This document shows, in pieces, positions 18,282 through 27,453 of a stretch of 64,000 bases of DNA. The DNA is from Pseudomonas rubra (GTDB taxonomy: Bacteria; Pseudomonadota; Gammaproteobacteria; Pseudomonadales; Pseudomonadaceae), in NCBI RefSeq assembly GCF_028656935.1, contig NZ_JAMDGZ010000034.1:1-64000 (forward strand), written 5' to 3'. Below the pieces are notes generated by a model, which saw only the letters and a list, made by a program, of their open reading frames with translations, was not told the DNA's origin and did no database searches. Each line of letters opens with the position of its first letter. The first letter of the stretch is position 1. The translations under genes were made by a program, and so were the position numbers.

Positions 18282-19292
18282 ATGCGCGTGGTCATTGTGC
18301 TGATACTGCTGTGCTTGGCAGGTTGCGCCAAGGATCTTACCGGGATGGAACCCACCACCGACAAACACAACCTGACCGGAGCAAAGATCACCTACCTCGG
18401 AGTTGGCGGCTGGTTGTTGTACTGGCACGGCGAAGGCCTGCTGCTTGCACCGTCCTTTAGCAATCCGAGCATACCGCCGATTTTCGTCCGCGCGGATAAG
18501 CAGCGCATCGCCGATCACATGCCGGAGGCAAAGGACGTCAGAGTGATGCTCATTGGCCATGCGCACTATGACCATTTGCTTGATGTTCCATGGATCATGC
18601 AACACTACGCTCAGAATGCGATTGCCTACGGTAACAGGACCGCCGGCCACATCCTTGCCGTTCCGAGCCTTAACTTGAAGCATAGATTTGTCAACGTGGA
18701 GCAGAAGATGTACCGCGTGGCCTGCAGCACGCCGGAGTGCTACCAGGCAAACCCTACACAGTGGACCAAGGTGGGCCATATGCGCTTCATGGCAATCCAG
18801 AGCCAGCATGCACCCCACTTTGCGGGGCAAGATTTCCTCGAAGGAAGCTATTACGAGGACCTGGATAAGCTGCCAGTCTATGTCCGCAATTGGAAAGAGG
18901 GCACCACCTTAGCGTTTCTGATTGACCTGCTCGATGACAGTGACAGGCCTGTCTACCGCATCCATTACCAGGATTCGGCGAGTAATCCACCTTTTGGTTT
19001 CCCTCCCCTGATTCCGGATGGTAAGCGGGTTGACGTCATGATCATGTGCGCAGCCTCGACCACTCAGGTCACGCAATACCCAGACGCATTACTGCGCTAC
19101 CTGCGACCGCGCCAGTTGCTCATCGGGCATTGGGAGGATTTCTTCGGCAATGACTTGAACAAGAAACCGCGGCTGCTCAGAGCCCAAAAAGAAAACGAGA
19201 TGCTCATCCGAGTTAGTAATGCGTTCAAACCCATCCAGATGGTCATGCCGTACCCTCTGAGCGAAGTAGCGCTGCCAACCCCCGAGCCATGA
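18282..19292 (+). CDS. Metallo-beta-lactamase-fold lipoprotein
   Basis: The 336-residue protein starts with a lipoprotein signal (lipobox LAGC, Cys15), so it is probably membrane-anchored on the periplasmic side. The metal-binding motif HAHYDHLLD (His93, His95, Asp97, His98) marks the MBL fold, as in UlaG- or NAPE-PLD-like hydrolases, and LLIGHWEDFF near the C-terminus could carry the last ligand. GGAGG lies seven bases before the ATG at 18282. It precedes the phosphoesterase-hydrolase-caspase gene by 168 bp on the same strand. A phospholipid-directed role would fit that neighbour but is inference. Confidence 0.8.
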   Translation: MRVVIVLILLCLAGCAKDLTGMEPTTDKHNLTGAKITYLGVGGWLLYWHGEGLLLAPSFSNPSIPPIFVRADKQRIADHMPEAKDVRVMLIGHAHYDHLLDVPWIMQHYAQNAIAYGNRTAGHILAVPSLNLKHRFVNVEQKMYRVACSTPECYQANPTQWTKVGHMRFMAIQSQHAPHFAGQDFLEGSYYEDLDKLPVYVRNWKEGTTLAFLIDLLDDSDRPVYRIHYQDSASNPPFGFPPLIPDGKRVDVMIMCAASTTQVTQYPDALLRYLRPRQLLIGHWEDFFGNDLNKKPRLLRAQKENEMLIRVSNAFKPIQMVMPYPLSEVALPTPEP

Positions 19293-19460
19293 CCAATGCC
19301 GACCGGACGCGGCCACCTGTTGCCACCGACGGCTTCGACCCATTGCGGCCAAACGTGAAAGGTAGCAATCGGCCATAACTGGACAGGTCATCCAGGCAAT
19401 ACTAGCGTTATGCCATGCATGCACACAAATGCCGTATCCATCCATTAAGGACGTGGAAAG

Positions 19461-22400
19461 ATGGCGAACAACTGGCAAAGTCAAATCAAGCACGTCGTTG
19501 TGCTGATGATGGAAAACCGTTCTTTTGACCACCTGCTGGGTGATTACAAGCATCTCGATCCGAACTGCGACGGCGTGGACCGCAAAGCCTTGCTCAGTAA
19601 CGTTCTGGCGCCGGCAAGCGGTGGGCAAGCCACCACGATCACCCAGGCCGCAGAGCGGCCCGATGACTTCAGCCTTTGGGTGCCGCCACCTTATCTGGAC
19701 ATAGCGCCAGGCTTGAAGCGCGAGGGCGTCGATCTGGGCCATGAATACGAAGATGTGGTGAAACAGCTGACCGACGGCCACTCGACCAGCCTGGCGGACC
19801 CGATCATGGGCGGGTTCGCCCAGAACGCCTATGAAAAGGCCAGGAAGGATCTCAAGGCGCATAAAGTCCACGCGCTATCCATTGCCCAACGGGCGATGAG
19901 TTTCGTGCCTTTCGAAGCCAATCCGGCACACGACCCGTTACCCGCCATCCAGGGCCTCGCCCGGCACTTTACTGTCTGCGACCGGTGGTTTTGCTCGGTG
20001 CCTGGGCCGACCTGGCCCAATCGCTTCTTCGCTATGCTTGGCAGCAGTCATGGGCGCGTACTCATGCCGGGCGAAGGGACCATGCTTGCGGGCATCAAGA
20101 GCCTGATCGCCCAGTTCGGCAAGGAGAGCATCTTCTCATTGCTCAAGGCCAATGGGCACGACGCGCGTATCTACTCAGACGGCAAGGTCCCTCTTGCCAC
20201 CTTGGTCAAGGAAGGGTTACGGCACTCCTCTATCGAAAAATTCAAGGAAGAGGTCGTAGCGAACGAGTTGCCAGCGTTGGCTTGGATAGAGCCAAGCTAC
20301 GGACTTCTGTATGACACTCTCGGGCCGAACAACTCGCATCACCCCTCGGAAGACCTGCGGGTTGGCGACCACTTCATCGGGGAAGTCTTCAATTCGCTGA
20401 TGGTCAATCCTGATGTATGGAAAAAGACGCTGTTCGTGCTGCTGTATGACGAACACGGCGGCTTCTACGACCATGTGATACCGCCACAGACTCTGGCGCC
20501 GGACACACGATCAGCCGATGTCACCTGGACAGGTGCAGCCCCATTCACTCGCCTGGGAGTTCGCGTGCCGGCCATCCTGGCCTCCCCCTGGCTGCAACCG
20601 GGGCTGGTCACATGGAGCGACAGCATCCAGAACGAACACTACGACCACACCAGCTTGCTGGCTTTTCTGTGTGACCACTTCAGGTTGCCGCGATACAAAT
20701 TGGGAGGACGGGTCGAACAGGCGAAACACTTCGGCGAAGCACCCATCTGGCGAACCACTCCGGAGCTCAACAAATCGTTCCGGCTCGCCACCACCCCGTC
20801 ACCGACTTACACCGCCATCCACAGGGTGGAGACAGGCCTGGCCACCAGTATCCGCCAAGTGCTGGATACCTCACTGGCATACTTCGATGGCCATAACCTG
20901 GAGCAGGCCTGGAAGGACAGCGCCAAGCAGGTCAGGCCGGCCCCTACCCCAGGCGAACGCGCGGTCGCAAGCCCCGACAAGCTGGAAGCCAAGCTTCGCC
21001 GCCTGCAGGACCTGATGCTCAATGCCAGCAACCCGTCTACCGCGCCGACGGTACTGCGTGGCGACCGGGATACGCTTTCCAAGACCCAGACAGAGCGTTT
21101 GCGCGTGCTCTGCCTGCATGGTGTCGGTCATGGTGATGCCAGCCAGGATGAGTGGAGTTCCGAGCACAGCTGGCAGGCGCAATGGCGCTCCGCGATTAGC
21201 AGCAACCTGGAACGTAACGGTCGCGACATCGCGCCAGAAGACATTGTGTTTCTGCGCTATGACGACCTGTTCGGCGATGGGCCGGACTTCGCCCAGATTG
21301 CCCGCGGGCTCGCCATGTTGCTGGACGAGACCAGCGAACGGAGTGAGGCAGGCACGCGTTCCTGGGGAGTCCCCGTCGACCAGATACTGCGCTGGACCGT
21401 CGGCATGACGGTTCAGTGGCTGGAAGACCCCGTGCTTCGAACACAACTCTGCGAACGGTTGATGGCCTGCATCAAGGATTTCCAACCCCAGATCATCCTC
21501 GCCCATAGCCTGGGCAGCCTGATCTGCTACGACGCTTTCCGGCGTGCCGTGGCCAAACCTGGTGCGGCGCTGGAAATCATCGACGGTCGGGTATTGGCAA
21601 GCTTCGGTTCGCAGATCGCCCATCCAATCGTCATGCGCGAGGTCTGGGGCGGCCGCGTCATGCGCCTGCATGAAAACGGTCGAGGTATCCGCCGCTGGTA
21701 CCACCTATACAACCCCAACGATCGTGTATTTACCCGCCCCATCACCTCGCCGGACTCTGCGCGTGTCGATCTAACCACCCTGTTCGAAATGCCCCTGCGC
21801 GAAGACTTGTTGGACCTCGACCACTCCGGCGCGGCGTATCTGGCGGATGACACCAGCCGGGCGGATCTATGGCCCCAGCTTGCCCGTGGCGCCGTAGCGA
21901 ATCGAGCCCTGGAAGTGCCAGCGTTCCTGTCCCGCAGTGGGCAACGCAAGCGTCGGGCCCTGATCGTGGGCATCAATGAGTACCCGGACCCCCAGATGCG
22001 CCTCAATGGCTGCATCAACGACACCTACCTGATCAGCCGCATGCTCCAGGAGAGCGGTTATGATGCCGCCGATATCCGTCTGTTACATGACGCTCGGGCT
22101 ACCCGCGCCAATCTCGAGGAGCGCCTGGAGTGGCTGATCGAAGGTACCCGGTCCGCAGATGAACGTCTCATCTTCTACTCCGGTCACGGCGCGCGTCTGC
22201 CGGCTAGCAACAACAGCCGCGAAGCGGACTGCATGGATGAAACGCTTGTGCTGTACGATTTCAACTGGAATGACACCTCTAGCCACTTCACCGACAAGCT
22301 CTTCCGTCAGTTCTATAGTCACCTGCCCTTCTCGCCTGATGGGCCCGGGGCCAGGCTAAGCGTGATTCTCGACTGTTGCTACGCCAGCGGAATGACCCGC

Positions 22401-22919
22401 GGCAACGGGCGCGTGCGTGGCATAACGGCGCCCAACGACATTCGTCACCGTGCACTGCAGTGGGACGAAGAGTCCCGTGAATGGGAGGAACGCCTCTATG
22501 CCCAATGCGAAGCCCATCGAGACTTCACGCGAGGAACTGACCAAGGCAAACACCTGCCCCAGCGCCACCGGCGCACCCAGGGCAGTGCCATCGAACTGCG
22601 CCCAGACGATGTAAGGCAACTCCAGCGCCAGGGGCGTCTCTATGGGCATCACGGCCCCTACCTGCCCTTACTGCTCTTTGCAGCAAGGGAAAACCAGAAG
22701 GCGAGTGAATACGAGGCCGGTGCGACCAGCTATGGCGCCTTCACCTATTCACTAGTCGAACAGTTACGAAAGGCCAGGAAGGCGCAAAGCCCCCTGAGCT
22801 TTGATGAGCTGATCACCAACGTCTGCATGGCACTGGCCGAAAGATCTCCGGGGCAAACTCCCGAGCTGGTTGGTCCGCAGAGTGTTCGCCATTCGATCTG
22901 TCCATGGCGAGTACGGTAG
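19461..22919 (+). CDS. Three-domain protein: phospholipase C-like phosphoesterase, alpha/beta hydrolase, metacaspase
   Basis: The 1152-residue protein joins three catalytic domains in one uninterrupted frame. Residues 1-480 are a PLC/acid-phosphatase-type phosphoesterase (MMENRSFDHLLG at 16-27, DEHGGFYDHV near 330, YDHTSLL near 393). Residues 545-800 are an alpha/beta hydrolase (LCLHGVGHGD, then AHSLGSLICYD with Ser683). Residues 830-1150 are a caspase-fold protease (RRALIVGINEYPD, YSGHGAR with His909, LDCCYASG with Cys973 at the metacaspase position). All catalytic residues look present. There is no signal peptide. Caspase-like domains fused to lipid- or membrane-damaging domains are known from bacterial conflict systems, so a self-activating or defensive effector is plausible but unproven. 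Confidence 0.85.
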   Translation: MANNWQSQIKHVVVLMMENRSFDHLLGDYKHLDPNCDGVDRKALLSNVLAPASGGQATTITQAAERPDDFSLWVPPPYLDIAPGLKREGVDLGHEYEDVVKQLTDGHSTSLADPIMGGFAQNAYEKARKDLKAHKVHALSIAQRAMSFVPFEANPAHDPLPAIQGLARHFTVCDRWFCSVPGPTWPNRFFAMLGSSHGRVLMPGEGTMLAGIKSLIAQFGKESIFSLLKANGHDARIYSDGKVPLATLVKEGLRHSSIEKFKEEVVANELPALAWIEPSYGLLYDTLGPNNSHHPSEDLRVGDHFIGEVFNSLMVNPDVWKKTLFVLLYDEHGGFYDHVIPPQTLAPDTRSADVTWTGAAPFTRLGVRVPAILASPWLQPGLVTWSDSIQNEHYDHTSLLAFLCDHFRLPRYKLGGRVEQAKHFGEAPIWRTTPELNKSFRLATTPSPTYTAIHRVETGLATSIRQVLDTSLAYFDGHNLEQAWKDSAKQVRPAPTPGERAVASPDKLEAKLRRLQDLMLNASNPSTAPTVLRGDRDTLSKTQTERLRVLCLHGVGHGDASQDEWSSEHSWQAQWRSAISSNLERNGRDIAPEDIVFLRYDDLFGDGPDFAQIARGLAMLLDETSERSEAGTRSWGVPVDQILRWTVGMTVQWLEDPVLRTQLCERLMACIKDFQPQIILAHSLGSLICYDAFRRAVAKPGAALEIIDGRVLASFGSQIAHPIVMREVWGGRVMRLHENGRGIRRWYHLYNPNDRVFTRPITSPDSARVDLTTLFEMPLREDLLDLDHSGAAYLADDTSRADLWPQLARGAVANRALEVPAFLSRSGQRKRRALIVGINEYPDPQMRLNGCINDTYLISRMLQESGYDAADIRLLHDARATRANLEERLEWLIEGTRSADERLIFYSGHGARLPASNNSREADCMDETLVLYDFNWNDTSSHFTDKLFRQFYSHLPFSPDGPGARLSVILDCCYASGMTRGNGRVRGITAPNDIRHRALQWDEESREWEERLYAQCEAHRDFTRGTDQGKHLPQRHRRTQGSAIELRPDDVRQLQRQGRLYGHHGPYLPLLLFAARENQKASEYEAGATSYGAFTYSLVEQLRKARKAQSPLSFDELITNVCMALAERSPGQTPELVGPQSVRHSICPWRVR

Positions 22920-23007
22920 TGATGACCTGATCTGCGATTTCAGCAATGCATTTCTTGCAGCGCCTGACGTACTCTTCAAGTCTGTCACCTGAGCTCAAGG
23001 AAACCCG

Positions 23008-23892
23008 ATGCGCATTGTGTTGCTCTGCCTGATCGGCCTGCTGGCGGCCTGCCAATCCCATCAGGTGCTACCACCACCGGCGCCGATTGCGCCGCAAGGG
23101 CGCGATCACCCTGACCTTGGGGTGATCCGCGACTTGGCCAGCGGCCGCAACCTCACCCCACAGCAGTTGGTCGAGCGCCTGGCCGGGGTACCCAGGGTGC
23201 TGGTCGGCGAGCAGCATGACAACCCCGACCACCATGCCGTGCAACTGTGGTTGCTGCGCGAACTGGCAAGGCAACGCCCGCAAGGCAGCCTGCTGATGGA
23301 AATGCTCACCCCGGACCAGCAGCCAAGGATCGATGCGCTGCATGCCGAGATTGCCGGCGGTGCACCTGCGACCGATTTGATCCAGGCGCTGGCCTGGCAA
23401 CCCAGCTGGGGCTGGAGCCTGTACGGGCCGCTGGTGACCTACGCGCTACACCAGCCCTACCCGCTCATGGCGGCCAACCTTGAGCGAGCGCAGATCATGC
23501 AAATCTACACCCAGCGCCCAACACTTGAAGGCAAGGCCTCGACCACCCGCCAGGTACAAAACACCTTGCTCGACGATATCCGCCAGTCCCATTGCGGCCT
23601 GCTGCCCGAAGCGCAAATGCCGGCAATGCTGGCAGTGCAGCAGCAACGCGACCGGCGCATGGCCGAACGCCTGCTGGCCGCGCCTCGCCCTGCCCTGTTG
23701 CTGGCCGGGGCTTTTCATGTGCGCAAGGACCTCGGGGTGCCCCTGCACTTGGACGACCTGGGCTCGGCCCAGGGCAACGCCGTGTTGATTCTGGCCGAGG
23801 TCGGCAAAACCGTCGGGGCCGAGCGCGCGGATTTCGTCTGGTTCACCGCCGCGCAACCGGAGCAGGATTACTGCGCGAGCTTGCGCCGCTAA
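23008..23892 (+). CDS. ChaN-family lipoprotein
   Basis: The 294-residue protein has a lipobox (LAAC, Cys15) and the ChaN family landmarks VLVGEQHDNPDHH near residue 70 and LLAGAFHVRKDLGVP near 240. ChaN-type proteins bind haem or, in related folds, act on peptides; in pseudomonads one member (PhuW) belongs to a haem-uptake operon. No haem genes lie here. AAGGAAA stands six bases before the ATG. It follows the three-domain gene by 88 bp on the same strand, so cotranscription is possible, and it is convergent with the MocR-type gene, with 13 bp between the stops. Confidence 0.85.
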   Translation: MRIVLLCLIGLLAACQSHQVLPPPAPIAPQGRDHPDLGVIRDLASGRNLTPQQLVERLAGVPRVLVGEQHDNPDHHAVQLWLLRELARQRPQGSLLMEMLTPDQQPRIDALHAEIAGGAPATDLIQALAWQPSWGWSLYGPLVTYALHQPYPLMAANLERAQIMQIYTQRPTLEGKASTTRQVQNTLLDDIRQSHCGLLPEAQMPAMLAVQQQRDRRMAERLLAAPRPALLLAGAFHVRKDLGVPLHLDDLGSAQGNAVLILAEVGKTVGAERADFVWFTAAQPEQDYCASLRR

Positions 23893-23905
23893 GCGAGTCG
23901 CTCGA

Positions 23906-25309
23906 TCAGCCCATCTGCAGGGTACGGCGCAGCTCATCACGAAGCAGACTCAAGCCGTACTGCAGGTCATCCTGTTGCCCCGCTGGCCAGCCAAGGCGCA
24001 GATACTGGTGAAAGTCGCCGCGCAGGCTGAACAGCTCGCCCGGGGCAATCACCAGGCCCTGCTGCAGCAAGCGATGGAACAGTGGCCGGGTGTCCATCGG
24101 AGCACGCACCCGCGCCCAGATGCAGCTACCCCCTGCGGGCATCTGGAACGTAAGCTGGCTACCCAATTGCAACTGCATCAGCTGGTACAGGTGGCTCAGG
24201 CGCTCTTGCAAATGCGCACGTAGCTGCTGCAGGTGCAGGTCAATGCGGCCCTTGCTGTACAGCCGCGCTACCGCCTGCTGGCGCAAGGGTGGCAAGGTAA
24301 AGCCACGCAACAGGAACTCGCGATGCAAAGGCCCTTGCCAGTGCCGGGAAAGCAGGTAGGCATAGGGCGCTTCCACGCCGATGCTGCGCTCCAGGGAAGA
24401 AAACACCATCACCCGCCGAGGGTCGACCAGCTCACGCAAGCAGGGGGCAGGCGTCGCTTGCACGCACAAGTCGGCATCCTGGTCGTTTTCCAGCAGCCAC
24501 ACCCCGTGCCGGTTCAGCAGTCGGGCCACGGCCTGGCGGCACGCCTCGGGCATCAGGCTGCCATGGGGGACGCTCAAGCGTGAGGCGAGCATGGCCAGGC
24601 GTACCGGCTCAGTTGCCAGCAACTGGGCAAAGCGCGCAAGGTCCAGGCCTCCGTCAGCCGCCAACGGCATTTCTATGACCCGCAGGCGCGCCGCCTGGAA
24701 CACCCGCAACAGGCGCCAGGAACAAGGCGTGACGACCAGTACGGCGCTGTTGCGCAGGTCCAGGGCGGCCAGGGTGGTCTCCAGCAGTGCTCGCACGTCC
24801 GGCGCCAGGTAGACATCCTCGGCGCTCCAGTACAACTGCGCCGAGCGGGTATAGCGCGCCGCCAGCGCGGTGCGCAGCTCCAGCTCGCCACAGGGCTGAG
24901 GCGACCCGGCAAGGCGCGGGTACTGGCGTAGCAATTGGCGCTCGATACCCAGCAGCGAAGCCTCCAGCGATTGCAGGGTTTGCACCTGCCCGCCACTGAG
25001 CACCAGCATTCGTGATGAGCGGGCATGCTGCTGCAGGTCCTGGAGCAGATCACCACCACTGCTCGACGCAACCTGAGCGGGCAGCGCCTTGGCGAAATAC
25101 CCGGACTTGGGCACCGGCTGCACCCGCCCTTCATGCTCAAGCAATGAGTAGGCGCATTGCACGGTGGAGATCGACACGTTCAGACGCTGGGCAAGGTCGC
25201 GCAATGACGGCAGCCTATTGTAGCTGCCTGGCGCCATCTGCTCGATCAACTCGACCAGGTAGCGGTACACCGCCCGATAAGCGAACTCGCCGTTGTGCGT
25301 GGTTTTCAT
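23906..25309 (-). CDS. MocR/PdxR-type GntR-family regulator with aminotransferase-like domain
   Basis: The 467-residue protein has an N-terminal GntR winged helix (LPSLRDLAQRLNVSISTVQ, about residues 32-50) joined to a fold-type I aminotransferase-like domain that usually binds PLP as effector. The canonical PLP lysine is hard to find: the segment after DLCVQATPAPCLRELV reads VFSSLERSIGVEAPYAY, where a Ser-x-x-Lys would be expected, so PLP may not form a Schiff base. The start codon overlaps the stop of the upstream 497-residue gene by one base (TGATG), implying coupling. It may regulate its own two-gene operon. Confidence 0.85.
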   Translation of the reverse strand: MKTTHNGEFAYRAVYRYLVELIEQMAPGSYNRLPSLRDLAQRLNVSISTVQCAYSLLEHEGRVQPVPKSGYFAKALPAQVASSSGGDLLQDLQQHARSSRMLVLSGGQVQTLQSLEASLLGIERQLLRQYPRLAGSPQPCGELELRTALAARYTRSAQLYWSAEDVYLAPDVRALLETTLAALDLRNSAVLVVTPCSWRLLRVFQAARLRVIEMPLAADGGLDLARFAQLLATEPVRLAMLASRLSVPHGSLMPEACRQAVARLLNRHGVWLLENDQDADLCVQATPAPCLRELVDPRRVMVFSSLERSIGVEAPYAYLLSRHWQGPLHREFLLRGFTLPPLRQQAVARLYSKGRIDLHLQQLRAHLQERLSHLYQLMQLQLGSQLTFQMPAGGSCIWARVRAPMDTRPLFHRLLQQGLVIAPGELFSLRGDFHQYLRLGWPAGQQDDLQYGLSLLRDELRRTLQMG

Positions 25310-26802
25310 CAGTGCGTGCCAGGCTGCCCGGCCTTGAGCCAGGCCCATGCCGTGGCTGGCAGACGCAGCTGGCGCAAGTCTGCCCCGCGACGCTGGATCT
25401 GCGCCAGCAATGAACGGGGCCGGGCGCAGGCTTGTGGCTCGCGTTGGTAGAGCATCTGTAGCAGCGGCAGACTCAAGCCGCTAATGTCGACCATCCATTG
25501 CACCACCGGCTCAGGGGCAGGCAACTGCTGCAAAGCCTTGTGCAGGTAAGGCAAGGCCACCAGCATGCCGGGATGGCAGCGGCGCAGGAACACCTCCAGA
25601 CGCAGGCCGCGCGAGACAAAAGGCGCGAACAATTTGCACACCAATTGCGCTTCACTCAGGCCGTAAGCCTGCGAAGCAACGTCGTTGGCCTGGGCACGGC
25701 GCTGCTGCACTTGCTCGCCGCTCTGCCAGCGCCCCAACGAGCGATTCTGCAGGGCCCGCGGCAGGCCCTGGCTTTGCATCTGCAGGCGCGCCCGCCGCAG
25801 ATAGGCATCAACGCCCTCACGGTACTCGCTGTCTTCGATGAACTGCGCGTGCAACCCGCTCAGGTGCGCCAATAACAGCGGGTTGGCCGTGCCTGATCGG
25901 TCACCGGCAAAATACTGCTCGTCGAACCGGCAACCGAGGAATCGGTTCAAGCGTTCATCGTGGGGCACATCGGGGTCGTGCACCAAATCGTCAATGGTGA
26001 TGAAACGCATCGCTGGCGCACAGTAGTCACCGGTGAGTGCCGAAGGGACGGTACGGGTCTGGCCAAACAACTGCTCCAGATAGCGCTGGCGCAACTCGCT
26101 CATGCCCGCGCACAGCGAAGCTGCGCAACTATGGATCGGGCGGGTACTGAGCACGTCTTCCTCACGCAGGGCGCGTCGGCTCCAAGCCAGGTAACGCCTG
26201 CGCTCGGGCAGTGGCTGGGCACTGATGATGGCATCGATGCCGCCGCGCCAGCCGAGGGCCTGCCAACACAACTCGGCCAGACGCAGATAACCATGGCTGC
26301 CGAAGCCTGCACGCGGCAGCCCTGCCAGCAAGTGCCCGAACAGCAGAAATTCGTTGCGCTCCGCCTGCTGCTGGCTGGCGGACACCGGGTGCCGACTGTC
26401 GAAAGGTCGCAACTGCTGATCATCGAGCATCAGCAGTTCAACCCGTGGGTCATCATGTAGAAACAGCGCCGAGAAGCCCTGCTCGAGATTGCTCAACGCC
26501 GTAGTGCTCATGCCGGGCTGGCGCACCACGCCTATGCGCAACTGAAAAGTGCCGGGGGAACGGGCGGCAAGACTCAACTGCGCCGCCCGCAGGCACGCCA
26601 GCGCATGGCTGGCGGCCTGGCTGCCATCGTGGGCGGTCAGCAGCCTGAAACCGGCAATCCGCTCAATGCCACCTGCGGCGACGATCAAGCGTTGAATCAG
26701 CAACTGCAAGGACGCCCGCTGTGCTTGCGACAAGTGTTCGAGCAAACGCTGGAGCACTTGCTGGTAGATGTACTGCATGGCTTGGTCGTGAATGCTACCC
26801 AT
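25309..26802 (-). CDS. Uncharacterised 497-residue protein coupled to a MocR regulator
   Basis: I do not recognise a family. The protein is soluble-looking, Leu/Arg/Gln-rich and mostly helical. A central part (residues about 60-150) alternates short hydrophobic strands and could be a small alpha/beta domain (RIGVVRQPGMSTTALSN, VELLMLDDQQL). No catalytic motif, signal peptide or membrane helix is evident. It ends on the start codon of the MocR-type gene, and the pairing suggests a shared regulatory or metabolic job. The ATG at 26802 is supported only by a weak GGG-rich site. Confidence 0.7.
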   Translation of the reverse strand: MGSIHDQAMQYIYQQVLQRLLEHLSQAQRASLQLLIQRLIVAAGGIERIAGFRLLTAHDGSQAASHALACLRAAQLSLAARSPGTFQLRIGVVRQPGMSTTALSNLEQGFSALFLHDDPRVELLMLDDQQLRPFDSRHPVSASQQQAERNEFLLFGHLLAGLPRAGFGSHGYLRLAELCWQALGWRGGIDAIISAQPLPERRRYLAWSRRALREEDVLSTRPIHSCAASLCAGMSELRQRYLEQLFGQTRTVPSALTGDYCAPAMRFITIDDLVHDPDVPHDERLNRFLGCRFDEQYFAGDRSGTANPLLLAHLSGLHAQFIEDSEYREGVDAYLRRARLQMQSQGLPRALQNRSLGRWQSGEQVQQRRAQANDVASQAYGLSEAQLVCKLFAPFVSRGLRLEVFLRRCHPGMLVALPYLHKALQQLPAPEPVVQWMVDISGLSLPLLQMLYQREPQACARPRSLLAQIQRRGADLRQLRLPATAWAWLKAGQPGTH

Positions 26803-27292
26803 AACGCGTACCCAATTTACAGAAACGGCGAGCTGAAAAAAGATCTTCTATTGAAGAGCTTTCGATCATCAAAGGAGGATGAAACAATATTCACCCAAAG
26901 AAACTTCCTACAACTTCTTAGGAATACATCTTATGAGGCCTTTGCCCATAAAGTGCCTCCCCTCCTTCCGCACCGCTACACGACGCCTTGCCCCTGAGCT
27001 ACGACCTTTCATGCCTCACTCCTTGAGACGACAGTTGACGAACTATTATCGGCTGCTGCCTGACGAATAGAAGATACAGATCAGTGTAAAAAAACCATTC
27101 AGATTCGCCATGGCCGAGGTCACTAATCAGACAATCAATGACTGTTTTTCCTCATGGATAAACATAACGCACGGATGCGCTTAGCAGTGTGAAAAGTTAA
27201 CCGGGAAATATCCCAAACAGCGCGAAGAAAATGCTTACGAGAAACTTGGTTTTGAGCTTTTCGTAGGCAGCCGATCGCGGGCCATAACTACG
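26803..27292. other. Gene-free, AT-rich intergenic region
   Basis: About 490 bp between the start of the 497-residue gene and repeat copy D. It is clearly more AT-rich than its surroundings, has stop codons in all frames and no convincing ribosome-binding site. It probably holds the promoter of the minus-strand two-gene operon. I saw no tRNA, terminator or conserved RNA structure. Confidence 0.6.
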
Positions 27293-27453
27293 GCAAGGCG
27301 CAGGTCTTGAAATGGGGTGAAGCCTACAGGGTGTACGCCGCAAGGCTTGTGGCGTCACTGAGATCGAGCGCCGCCCGCGCGGCGCATCGCGGGCAAGACC
27401 CGCTCCCACATTTGTTGCAACGTGCCATGGCCTGTGAGAGCGGTGTTGTCAGC
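27293..27453 (-). repeat. Dispersed 3'-end element, copy D (with REP hairpin)
   Basis: The fullest copy. In order it has AAGGCGCAGG, GTGTACGCCGCAAGGC, GAGATCGAGCGCC, the GC palindrome CCGCCCGCGCGG, a REP hairpin (GCGGGCAAGACCCGC), CTCCCACATTTGTTGCAA and GTGCCATGGCCTGTGAGA. It runs right into the 3' end of mexS and overlaps its last codons by about 5 bp. Confidence 0.85.

Noticed and set aside
27061..27292. tRNA or small-RNA gene in the AT-rich space upstream of mexS's repeat
   Set aside because: I found no cloverleaf, TTCRANY arm or terminator hairpin with a T-tract.
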